Assembly: GCA_012934845.2 (NCBI GenBank)
Contig: WNNJ02000983.1
Location: 62,001-126,000, forward strand
Origin: Pomphorhynchus laevis
Lineage: Eukaryota > Acanthocephala > Palaeacanthocephala > Echinorhynchida > Pomphorhynchidae
DNA length: 64,000 bases
Reading direction: 5' to 3'
Position numbers and translations under genes: made by a program. Shown piece after piece: positions 53,102 to 63,430 of this stretch. How positions within the stretch are numbered: the first letter of the stretch is position 1; every line of letters begins with the position of its first letter. The notes below the pieces were generated by a model. That model ran no database searches. It saw only the letters and a program-made list of their open reading frames with translations, and was not told where the DNA came from.

Positions 53102-53391
53102 TCAAATCAGCCAACTGAATCTATGTATTTAATATAATTATAAAATAAACAAAACATAACAATGCTAAATCAAAATTTAATAATTAAATAATAAAATAAA
53201 TAATTGTTATATGATTTTTTATAATTTAAATCAAGTTAAAAAAATTGAAATTTAAAATAACAGTCATTTTTATGAATTGACTAATAAATAACAGACGTTG
53301 TATCAGAATAAGAATTAGAGGTCATCAGGAGGAACTGCTATGTTATCAGGTTTCGGCCCCTAACTCCTCTACACAACATAGCAGCGGGGCC
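53102..53391 (-). repeat. Family D repeat, copy 1 (full length, 290 bp)
   Basis: On the - strand it starts GGCCCC-G-CTGCTATGTT, then 14 nt, GGGGCC-GAAACCTGAT-AACATAGCAG, an AT-rich body and the end CAGTTGGCTGATTTGA. Stem coordinates are 53386-53391 with 53355-53360 (6 bp) and 53375-53384 with 53335-53344 (10 bp), in crossing order. Confidence 0.75.
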
Positions 53392-53659
53392 AAATACATG
53401 CTAATGATGTATTTCCTCTGATTAAATTTGATTATATAGTATCTTATTCTAATACAAAGTATATTATTTATTATCCATCCATAAAAATTTTCCGCTTAAG
53501 ATTTTAAATTTATTTTTAATATTATTGTGTTGATTTATATATTTTACTATTTTCTGTTTTATGGTATTTTTATAGTAACCTAGTTTAAAATATGTATCTA
53601 TTAAATTATTTAAATGATTTTGAAGAACAATAACAAAAATAAAAAATATAAAATAATAA

Positions 53660-53826
53660 AACAAAATAAAAATAAAAAAATAAAATTTAAAATAAACGTC
53701 ATTTTTATGAATTGACTAATAAATAACAGACGTTGTATCAGAATAAGAATTAGAGGTCATCAGGAGGAACTGCTATGCTATCAGGTTTCGGCCCCTAACT
53801 CCTCTACCCAACATAGCAGTGGGACC
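53660..53826 (-). repeat. Family D repeat, copy 2 (5' part)
   Basis: Over 150 bp it is nearly identical to copy 1. On the - strand GGTCCC (53826-53821) faces GGGGCC (53795-53790) and CTGCTATGTT (53819-53810) faces AGCATAGCAG (53779-53770), each with one G-U pair. The 3' end is replaced by A-rich sequence. Confidence 0.7.
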
Positions 53827-53859
53827 GAATATGTGCTAAGGACGTATTATATAATTTTT

Positions 53860-54360
53860 GTATAATATAATTTTTGTATAATGTTTTTAAATAATATCCT
53901 TAAATTTTTTTAACAATAGACTATTTTCCTGAAGAGTATAGCATCCCACTAGTTCTAAAAATAAAAAGGCTGCTCATTTGAAATTTTTGAAATGCATTTT
54001 TGATACAAAATCAAGTAGAATATATTCTACGCTATTAATTTTTATAGCGTTGCCTTAACTGATTTAAATTGAACACAAAATTATGTTTAAAAGAAATTAA
54101 AAGAACTGCAAGTTGTTATGATAAGTTCATGTAGACACATCACCTGAACGGATATTTAGATTCCATATATTCATGTTAATGTTATATTGGAAGAATATTC
54201 TTTCTGTTGTATATAAGTTTATGGAATGATTCTATTTTTGCAAGTCTATTACTATTTATGGAATCTGTTTAAGCGCGTGTTACCAGGTAATAGATTTGTT
54301 AACAGGTCAATCGAAGAGATTCAGTATAAATTGATAATCTATTCAGGACTATAAAAATAA
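53860..54360. other. AT-rich intergenic stretch
   Basis: No gene or repeat recognised. TATA-like sequences lie near 54211 and 54350. Confidence 0.55.
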
Positions 54361-54364
54361 TAGA

Positions 54365-54649
54365 ATGCAGAGCAACGATATGTGTGAAACAATAATATTA
54401 CAAGACCAAGAGGTTAAAGCTTGTTTTGGATCAATTAATCGCATTTTAGATATAGAAAGAAATGACGATAATCAAAGTTTCACGAGTGCATGCAAAATAA
54501 GTAATTTCAGTAAAAGTTATCAGTGTTGTATTGAACAGGATGAAAATGATTTGAAAGTAGATTCGCAATATATCAATGAAGTATTAGAGGTATCTTTTGC
54601 GAAAATTAGCAGTTGCATGGAAATATTGCACATCAATATAATAAAATGA
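54365..54649 (+). CDS. Hypothetical 94-residue ORF
   Basis: It runs from ATG to TGA without interruption: MQSNDMCETIILQDQEVKAC..., acidic and Cys-containing (six cysteines), ending EILHINIIK. No signal peptide or known motif is seen. ACTATAAAAAT lies 16 bp upstream, too close for a TATA box of this start. It may be a small gene, one exon, or chance. Confidence 0.35.
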   Translation: MQSNDMCETIILQDQEVKACFGSINRILDIERNDDNQSFTSACKISNFSKSYQCCIEQDENDLKVDSQYINEVLEVSFAKISSCMEILHINIIK

Positions 54650-55560
54650 ACAAAATATATAGCAACATTTTGAAAATATTTAAATACCGCATTTTTCCGG
54701 TTCTCATAGTTTGCATAACGGAATGTATTAGTAAGATACGTACGTACTTATTCGGCTTTTGACCGAAGACAATCTCATAGATTATCGAAGATATCTCATA
54801 TTACGAGATATTTAATTTTTATTTTTTTTATAAAAATAAAAATAATAATGAAGAGTGAACCCGCTTCGTCATCGAGTGCCCCTACGTCTTTCGACAACGC
54901 GACCTTGTGGCTTTAATAATAATGAAAATATAATAAAAATTTAATAAAAATGGCTTTAATATAAATAATAATGTGTAGTGCATACGATCAAACTTTTAAA
55001 ATAAACTCTTAGGTGAAGAGACATGTAATGCTTTATAAAGAAGATATGCTCAATTTAGGTTTTTACCATAACAATGATAAAAATGTATCATTTTGATAAA
55101 AAAAATTAAGGTAAGCTATTAAACGCGAATTTAGCCCCCAATCATAATTCGCCTAAATAAAGGTCCATCCTTCATTTTTATTTTGCCATTTCCTCTATAA
55201 AATGTTTTAATGTACGCCATTGTGACTCAATTCGCTGAGTATGGCATACTAGAAATTTAGAATAATATGTGCACACGTTCATGAATAATTCGTACCTGCG
55301 ATTGGATCTACAAAATTTTGTGAATAGTTAACCATTAAGTGGTTGTAATCATAGTATTTTAATTGGATATAACCTTTCCATCAATCTATGTGAATGATAC
55401 AACCTGAATAAAAAAGTAACATTAATTTTGGCTTTTGCTATATATAATTGATCATTACAAGGTTTGACATATTTTCTGATTAAGAGGATTACAGTGTCAG
55501 CATCGCTGCGCTTATTAATGCATGTCTCGAACCTTTAATAATAAATAATAAATATAGAAA
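54650..55560. other. Intergenic stretch with a possible LINE scrap
   Basis: At about 54862-54912 one frame reads RFVIECPYVFRQRDLVAL, resembling the H...ECP....R knuckle near the end of some LINE ORF2 proteins. A stop precedes it. The rest is AT-rich with no gene. Confidence 0.35.
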
Positions 55561-55568
55561 CATAATTA

Positions 55569-55811
55569 TCAACTTGAGACACCAGAACACTTTCCAGGAT
55601 ACCGGAAACCGTGCACATTTAAATGATCTTCACATTTTGTTTCCTTTCTATGGGTATTAAAAAATAAGTTTTTATTTATGATACCTTCAAATTCAAATAA
55701 AAATAAAAAAAGAAGGGAAGCGCCATATTCACCAATATCTTTAAACCACTGGATGCAGGCATTTTCGTTTTTGCATGGCCCAGACACCAAGTTGACAATA
55801 TTTAAGGGCAT
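55569..55811 (-). pseudogene. Unrecognised ORF, weakly like ISXO2/IS1595-type transposase N-terminus
   Basis: The 80-residue frame starts MPLNIVNLVSGPCKNENACI then QWFKDIGEYG and ends CEDHLNVHGFRYPGKCSGVS. In ISXO2-like transposases an ExACIxWL-type helix is followed by a zinc ribbon and R/W-rich strand. Here the spacing and key residues are poor and no DDE core follows, so this is only a suggestion. Confidence 0.25.
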
Positions 55812-55893
55812 ATTGATCTAAAAAGTAAGTAACGATATGTATATCGAATTAACTCTATGCTATCAACAGACAATTTTTCTATTACATTCCGTA

Positions 55894-56085
55894 ACACTCC
55901 TGCGCCTTCCACTTTCCACCATTCCCCTTATTCATTTATTCCTCCATCCCCCTGTCCTCCTTCCTCATTCCCCAATATCCTCTTCCACCTTCCCCATTCC
56001 TTATTTTTAAATATTATTAAGTTATTATTATTCTCCAATCCCCGAATTTTGTTTTCCCCATTCTCCCATTCCACCATGGAATAAA
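55894..56085. repeat. Polypyrimidine tract
   Basis: Almost all C/T on the + strand, with TTCCCC, CCATTCC and CCTTCC units. It could form a purine-pyrimidine triplex. It sits about 160 bp before LINE B copy 4. Confidence 0.75.
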
Positions 56086-56244
56086 GATTTCCTTATTTTT
56101 AATAAAGAATAATATATTAGAAACACATCTTATTTCCAATTTCTAGGATGTCATACACAACAACTACAGTATCAATGGCGTCCATTAAAAAGCCAAAATT
56201 CGCGCGTGAATAGCTTACCTCCCTTTAAAAAACTTTTGGACGCC

Positions 56245-58375
56245 AGTTAATCAACATTCTATTCAACAATAACTACAAACTCATCTCCATTGCCCCTACA
56301 CATATCCTTGGTGGGTCACTCGACACATCGCTGTCCCCGATCATTTTATTGCCTACACTTCACTGTCTATTTTCGATCCTGGTCTATCCGATCACTTTCT
56401 CGTCACCCTTGATCTCACTTACAACTACACCCCTTCTCACACACCTGCAATCCTACGTCACTCTTGGAGAAATATTGACCTCTCTTCTCCGCTCTGCCTT
56501 ACTCAAATCGTCTCTATCCTATTCCACAATAACAAATTTCTCTCCTCACGATCTCGCCTTTCTTTTCGACTCTAAACTCACATCCATTTTCGATCTTCTC
56601 TTGCCCTTCAAGCCTCACCCACACCGTCGCTTGCACCGTGCTCCATAGTTTGACATCCAATGCCTACTCTCAAAGAGTCGACTCCGTCATACTTTTCGAG
56701 TTTATCACCGCTCTCTCAGACGATATTTCCGCTCGATCACTCCGTCTTTCCGTAATACCTATCTTGCTCATCGCCGGTCTCATCTCAACCTACTACGTAC
56801 CAAATGCAACACCTTCTGGCAGCATAAAATCATCACTTTATTCAACTCTAAGACTCTATGGCATACTTTTAACTCAATCTTTGCTCGCTCCTCTCCGCCG
56901 TGCAACATCAATGCCCATGATTATTCGTCATTTCTCCAGACCAAAGTATCCACGTTGCTCTCTCACACCCCGGTCTCCATCCTATCCCACTCTTCCCCGC
57001 CTATCCTCATCCTCCCGAAACTCTTTCATCTTCTCCCTGTCTCACCTTCCGAAGTTTCATCTGTTCTCATGTCCTTGCCCAGCAAAACCTCACCTGCCGA
57101 TCCCCTGCCTACCCACATACTTAAATTCATATGCTCATCGATATCCCCTTTTCTCACAACCTTGTTTAACTCGTCCATCCGCAGTCGTATCTTCCCTTCA
57201 CACTGGAAATCCGCAATCTTTCGTCCCCTCCTTAAGAAACAATCGCTCGACCCCTCCCTTCCTTCTAGCTATCGCCCCATTTCACTACTCCCTACTCTTT
57301 CAAAGCTCTTAGAACGCCTCATCTTAATACAAATCAACGCTTATCTCTCCTCATCCAATCTGTACCCTCCTTTCCAATCCGCTTACCGCTCTAATCACTC
57401 CGCATAAATAGCCTGCATGAAAGTTTACAACGACTTACTCATTTCTCGAGACAAGGCTTTATATAGTGTTCTCATCTCCCTCGACCTCTCCTCCGCATTC
57501 GACATTGTCGACCACTCCGTCCTCCTTTCTCGCCTTCGTTATGATTACGGCTTTTCTTCCTCCTCGGTAGCTTGGTTCGCCTCATATCTATCCGACCGTT
57601 CCTTTCGCGTCTGTTCTAATTCATCATCCTCCCCTCCCATCCCTATTTTGCGGGGTCCCACAAGGTTCAGTCCTAGGTCCCCTGCTTTTCTCTCTTCTGC
57701 TTGGCGATCTCTCTCCGTTTATCAAACCTTTTTCCTTTAACGTCATGCAATACGCCGATGACATCCTCATCTATGCTCATGCACCCGCACATCGCATACA
57801 CGATATCGGCATTTCTGCCTCCAACTGTCTTTCTTCTGTCTACAAACGTTCTCTCCAATCTCCATCTCGTTCTAAACCCAACAAGTCCAAAATAATATGG
57901 ATCATCCTACCCCTACAACGAATAATCAACACCGCCGTTCGAGTGCTCTTTCGTCTCCGTCGCTTCGACCACACATCCACATATCTTGCCCAACTCTCCT
58001 GGCCCACCATCCACATCCGCATCAAACTCCGCCTTCTCGTAACCTTTCGTCTCATCGCTGTCGGCTCCCCATCGTTCATCAACCTTCCTTTCTTAGACGA
58101 CACTCGCCCCGCCTCGCTATCGCTGCGTTTTCGTCATACCCTCTAACTCCACGTTTCCAATTACTCCAACAACTATGGTCTCCGATCTTTTCCCGTCGCT
58201 GCCTCACTTGCCTGGAATCAACTCCCTCTCGATGTCTGCCGCGCTTCCTCCTTTATCACATTCAAACACCTGCTCCGTTCACACATTCTCGACACATGAT
58301 TTACATTTTTGTTTTGTTGTGGTCATGTAAGCGTGCGCTGCCACGCATTTGCCACGTTAAAATAAATCTTTTTTT
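56245..58375 (+). mobile_element. LINE family B, copy 4 (5'-truncated), decayed
   Basis: The element starts in the endonuclease (THILGGSLDT) and runs through the EN-RT linker and RT: YRPISLLPTLSKLLERLILI, AYRSNHSA*IACMKVYNDLL, ISLDLSSAFDIVDHSVLLSR, GPTRFSPRSPAFL, FNVMQYADDILIYAHAPAHR. Near 57895 the frame jumps from SKIIWI to the ORF2 tail (LPLQRIINTAVRVLFRLRRF), an internal deletion. It ends with hairpin GCGTG...CACGC at 58331-58346 and a T-rich tail near 58375. Confidence 0.88.
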
Positions 58376-58659
58376 AACGGATGTGCCCATATTAGCACAA
58401 ATAGATAAACTTGAATTACGGTAGGTGCTGCTAGGATGCTGCCGCGATGACAACGACGGAGGAACTGACCCACGGCAACGCTTTGCTACCGGCCCGTGCC
58501 TACGAAAACAACCCGAACTATTTAGTCGAAATAAGCCCATGCATACAGCACATTTGGCTGAACGATTACGTATAGGGCTGCTTGTGGATAGGGTTCAATT
58601 TCTCTCTTTCATGACAGTACTTTTAATGTTTGCTCGCCCGAGCAGAGCGAGGAGATGAT
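58376..58659. other. Unrecognised 280-bp segment between two LINE B copies
   Basis: Less AT-rich than its surroundings. No coding or RNA gene is recognised. TGCTCGCCCGAGCAGAGCGAG near 58632 holds a short GCTCG..CGAGC dyad. Confidence 0.5.
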
Positions 58660-59370
58660 TCGTACATCCGCAGTCGTATCTTCCCTTCACACTGGAAATC
58701 CGCAATCGTTCGTCCCCTCCTTAAGAAACAATCGCTCGACCCCTCCCTTCCTTCTAGCTATCGCCCCATTTCACTACCCTACTCTTTCTAAGCTCTTAGA
58801 ACGCCTCATCTTAATACAAATCAACGCTTATCTCTCCTCATCCAATCTGTACCCTCCTTTCCAATCCGCTTACCGCTCTAATCACTCCGCATAAATAGCC
58901 TGCATGAAAGTTTACAACGACTTACTCATTTCTCGAGACAAGGCTCTATATAGTGTTCTCATCTCCCTCGACCTCTCCTCCGCATTCGACATTGTCGACC
59001 ACTCCGTCCTCCTTTCTCGCCTTCGTTATGATTACGGCTTTTCTTCCTCCTCCGTAGCTTTGTTCGCCTCATATCTATCCGACCGTTCCTTTCGCGTCTG
59101 TTCTAATTCATCATCCTCCCCTCCCATCCCTATTTTTTGCGGGGTCCCACAAGGTTCAGTCTTAGGTCTCCTGCTTTTATCTCCTCTGATTGGCGATCTC
59201 TCTCCGTTTATCAAACCTTAATCCTTTAACGTCATGCAATGCGCCGATGACATTCTCGTCTATGCTCATGCGCCCGCACATCGCATACACGATATCGCAA
59301 TTTCTGCCTACAACTGTCTTTCTTCTATCTACGAACGTCTCTCCAATCTCCATCTCGTTCTAAACCCAAA
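58660..59370 (+). mobile_element. LINE family B, copy 5 (internal RT segment)
   Basis: It repeats 57176-57870 of copy 4 with few differences, including the same stop in NHSA*IACMKVYNDLL, and adds the intact CGVPQGSVLG motif. It lacks both ends: it starts at CATCCGCAGTCG and stops at TCTAAACCCAA, where the gypsy fossil begins. The shared stop shows that copies 4 and 5 descend from one defective parent or from a local duplication. Confidence 0.85.
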
Positions 59371-59374
59371 CATC

Positions 59375-61530
59375 TAACAGGCGGACGTCTGTTTCCAACG
59401 CTGTTTCGCTTGCTGATCGTCTCATGGAATGCTCTGATTTCCCATTATTGTCACAATTGCTTATCCGTTGAATCTACAAGTTATCCATGACCACTTGTAT
59501 TTGACCATTTTTTGAACTTAGCGTGATATCCGTCATAGTCACTAGATGACGTGATATCTGCTATAGTTCCGTACTGTTTTAACACTATTTTCCAATGATT
59601 CCACTTGCCTTATTTCAACCGTCTGTTGAAATAAGGCAAGTTCGTATCCTTGTTGTTCTGTGGTATGCAAGCTTGATTCGTATTTTCCTTCCGTATTCTT
59701 AAGTCCGAAGCGTGTCTCCTGCGATTTCCCCAATTCGTCATTATCAGGTAAGATCCCAATCCGGTCTGTTCGACAATGTTACCTGTATTCTAACATCGAT
59801 TTCGTTAGTCGCGCCAACATACCTTTTGCCCTTTCTCAAAGTTTCGTTGTCTCGCACCCTGATCATGTCTCTCTTTTTGATTTTCACGATTTGAGTCGCT
59901 TGTCCTTTGCATATCTGGTCGTATGTGGTCCAAAATTTTTCTAATACCATGTCCACACAACAGCTCTGCAGGTGCTTTTGTTGTAGATGCTTGTGGCATG
60001 TTCCAGTATGAAATTAAAAATTGTGGAATTGGCAATTAATTTTGAGAGGATTAAGATTAAAACTTGACCAGTCTTTTGAGCGTCCCAATAAAACGCTCTA
60101 CAAAATCATTTATTTGTGGGTGATAGGGCGATGATAAGATCTGTCTTATTCCAATTCTTTGACAAAATTATTTGCGGAATTCAGATGTTGGACGGGGGTC
60201 AATTGTATGAACTGATTTCTTCCGGTACTCCCCATTGTGTGAATTGCTCTCGCAAGACCCCTATTGTTTCCATAGCCGAAGTTCTTATTAACTTCTTGCC
60301 ACCACAAAAAATGTGTCCCAAGATTGGACCAACGAAGTATACGTGGATATGTTGCCATGCTGCTTGAAGAATGTCTCATTGGTATAATTGTTGTGGTTGC
60401 GCCTCTTGCCTATGCGTCTGGAACAATTGGTATTGTATGACATATCATTCTATGTGCTTACCCAACCCGGGCAACCAACAATATAGTGGAGCAATACTTT
60501 TCATTGAGCATATTCTGGATGCCCCAAATGTAGAGTCTCTACTGCATGCGTTCGCAGCGTTACGGGAACTACGATTCGTTGTAACCATATAATCATTCCA
60601 TTTTTGAATTTGTTTTTTGGTGCTGCGAATGGCTGCAATTGATCTTCACATAAACCACTCGCAAATTAGCAGTATGTTCTTTCCGGCTTTTGCCTCTTTC
60701 GATAATATCGTCAAATATGCAACAACCATTAGAATTTTCCCATGTCAATATAACGTTGTAAGATTGAAGGAGCAATGCTAATATCAAAAGGCATTCTGGT
60801 AAAACGAAAATAGCCGACGTGTGTCAAAATCGTCATAAACTTTCTGGAGTCTGTTTTCGATAGGTAACTGTAGGCATGCATATTTTAGTGTCTTTGAATT
60901 TAATTCTACTACCATGATACTTTCCCAGGATTGTCAAGACATGATCCCCATACGTTTTCAAAGTTACAGCGGGCGGACCGGCAGTCTTCCGATATGATAC
61001 CACGTTTCTTCGGTGATCACCGTCGCGCTGGCTCTTGTGTCAAACTCCATGTTACAATGAACCCTGCTTAGTGCGACCAGCATTGTCGGTACCATATTGC
61101 ATATTTCAACCACGTTCACCGTATTTAAGTAATATGAGCGATCGATAACATTTATCATTGAAATCTCGTTAACATGCCTACTGCGACAGCAAATTGCGAA
61201 ATGGAGTTTTTATGGCATCGCCGTCACTCACTATCCGATACTAGGCACTTCTGACTACGTGCATGTCTACGACCGCATCGTTCACATACATTTAAGGCTG
61301 TTCTGCGTTGCATGATATGCCCTTGTTTTACAATCGCAATATCTGCATGCTCATCTTTCGGTGATATTGGTTGACTCGAAAAACTCGAAGAACTTGGTAT
61401 GTCGAATGATCTGAACGATAATACTAGTATTCCCCGTGATGATTCACTGCTTGTTCGGGTCTGTTCATTACGATTGAGCAGCTCTTGAAACAACATTTTC
61501 GTCATCGCATCTTCGCCACTTGTCATGACT
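59375..61530 (-). mobile_element. Ty3/gypsy LTR retrotransposon fossil 2, broken
   Basis: On the - strand, parts are a gag-like region (61526-61224) with a zinc-knuckle-like end, an aspartic protease region (about 61158-60964), scraps of RT, an integrase region (about 60380-60060) and a C-terminal integrase tail (about 60035-59800) in the style of K02A2.6-like gypsy elements. LTRs are not recognised. It is an old copy with at least half a dozen breaks. Confidence 0.7.
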
Positions 61531-61534
61531 AAGC

Positions 61535-62100
61535 AATGTAAGGTTAGCTTCCTTTGTTAAACGGAAACAGCATGCACAAAATCCAAATGTTAAACGGTTT
61601 ACAGGCTTTTTATAAATAGTTAACATAATGAGCTAACCTATTATGCGTCATTTATAGCATCATTCGCCGGTGTCCATTGTGCGCCCCTGGCGTGCCGGTA
61701 TATTCAGCGAGCGCTGTTTTGAATTTGAAAATTGCATTTTGTTCTGAAATAGAATGCAATTGCATTCAGTTTCTACCATGTTTCTAATGTCATTAATGTC
61801 ATGCTTTTAATTACAATTGATGACGGACAAAAGTCAAAACCAGGCAGACCATCCGTTCCATCCATTGGAAATAAGTGATAGTGGCGCAAATCCTCAGAGT
61901 AATTCAAATATCTTACTCCAACAAAAAACTCAGCACAGCAATCGAAGCAACGACACTGTGAAGTGATAATACCAAAAGTTCGAAAAGTGCAAAAATTCCT
62001 TCAGACAAAAAGCTGTGAATTTTTTTGTAAGATCTTAGAATTCTTCCAGATCGGAATAACAGATAAATTGTTATACCCACTGTAAAAATCTGACATTTAA
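61535..62100. other. Noncoding stretch after gypsy fossil 2
   Basis: It may include the fossil's untranslated end. No LTR match or gene was found. Confidence 0.45.
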
Positions 62101-62215
62101 CATTAGCGACAGAAGAAGACCAAGAACGGTCGAAACGTTTCGCAAATAAATAAACGCTCTACTGCCCAGTTTCTTTTATTACAAGTAATATTATTAGTGT
62201 ATTTGATAGACCCTG
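62100..62215 (+). mobile_element. Probable Penelope-like element terminus
   Basis: GCGA-CAGAAGAA-GACC-AAGAAC-GGTC-GAAACGTT-TCGC (62106-62143) has the same layout as the motif at 36251-36280 and is followed by GCAAATAAATAAACGC. This GAAGAA-stem-GAAACG signature is common at Penelope-like ends. No coding part is attached. Confidence 0.45.
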
Positions 62216-62713
62216 GAATAATGGTTCCTCATCAACCCTGTATAAATATTGATAAATAAAATAATTAAGAAGTGATATATAATATGTTTTTATTTAATTT
62301 CAGTAATTTTATTAGTTGTCAGTTACCAGTTCGCTGTTATTCAGTGTTTAGATTTCATTCAGTGCTTACAAGACGATGTCAGCAGTTGCCGAGTAAGCTT
62401 GGAATTGTAATTTTAAATAAATTGAAGTTCTATTTTCAGTAATATACAATTAAAAATTACCACTACGTTATTTCAAAATTATAAACATCAGCAAATGGCT
62501 ATGTATTATAAATAAAGTAGATTAGGTTTGTAAAGGACAACAATATTTCTTGCTTCTTTTGCATGACCGGAGATTCGTTCTAATTTTCGTTATTACGTAA
62601 ATATTCATGTTAAAGTTTGATTTTAAAATACAATACCCTTCTTTTATTTGTATATGTAAATGCATGTCATGATGTAACTATTAAAATAAAAGCAGTTGTT
62701 TAGCCATTCAATG

Positions 62714-62720
62714 TATATAA
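62714..62720 (+). promoter_or_regulatory. TATA box of the secreted-protein gene
   Basis: TATATAA (followed by AG) lies 63 bp before the ATG at 62783. A start of transcription about 30 bp downstream would leave a 5'UTR of about 35 nt. Confidence 0.5.
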
Positions 62721-62782
62721 AGCTGATGTATTTAAATTAACAATTTCGGAAATTTCGTACATTCGCAGTCTTAAATCTAAAC

Positions 62783-63430
62783 ATGCTAATATCAATACTA
62801 GGAATTTACGCCATCTATTTAGTAGCATCCATTAATGGAATAATCCAGGAAATCCCGGATATATATAATCATACAGAAGGTAATTTAATTTAAAAATCTT
62901 GCTCATTTTCTGTTTTAATTTGTTTATATAGAACAAACAGCTCGGGATAAAAATTTACTTGTTATTGATAACAAAAGTGAGCACGATCAGGACCCGACCT
63001 CACTTTACAACAGGGCTTTCCTAAAGATAAAGTCGTCATGTAAATTATCTTTTTCTTAACAAAATAAAGTGTTGTTTGTATTTAAGATACACTGAGAAAG
63101 GAAGAATCGAAAGGAAAAGAGACTAAATATGGCAAAGAAGCAGTACCAAGGAAAACTAGTGGAAAATTGGGAAAGGATATAATCGAATTAAAATTATTAG
63201 ATCCATATTTGGTATCAAATAAATCTAAGATTCCTGATACAAAACAAACTGAGATTATTGGTGACAAAATGGAAGTTGAAACCAAATTAAAGTCAGAAGA
63301 TCTTGATTTTGAATCAAACAAATCTGAGATTACTGATTCAAAACAGACTGAGATTTTTGTTGACGACATAAAAGTTTCGTCAGAAAGATTGAATGAACCA
63401 CATAATGCAAAGAAAAATAAAAATGTTTGA
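62783..63430 (+). CDS. Novel predicted secreted Lys/Glu-rich protein, three exons, 182 residues
   Basis: Exons are 62783-62879, 62932-63039 and 63087-63430, separated by introns of 52 and 47 bp with GTAATT...TATAG and GTAAAT...TTTAAG borders. Both introns are phase 1 and the spliced frame is exactly 183 codons with stop. The N-terminus MLISILGIYAIYLVASINGI is a typical signal peptide (cleavage likely near residue 19-20), with no later membrane segment. The mature part is highly charged and holds two imperfect repeats of about 21 residues, both containing SNKS and KQTEI, about 29 residues apart. I recognise no family. A secreted or granule protein is likely; its job is unknown. Confidence 0.75.

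Noticed and set aside
53335-53391. Family D end as a hammerhead ribozyme
   Set aside because: GAAAC and CTGATGAC both occur, but in an order and spacing that leave no stem III, cleavage triplet or stem I between them, and CTGATGA is missing in copies 5 and 6.
57673-58103. - strand frames rich in Arg and Lys
   Set aside because: They mirror the sense LINE B RT and tail; no independent support.
58425-58658. 77-residue frame between LINE B copies as a gene
   Set aside because: Composition follows the local GC bias and there is no recognisable motif or start context.
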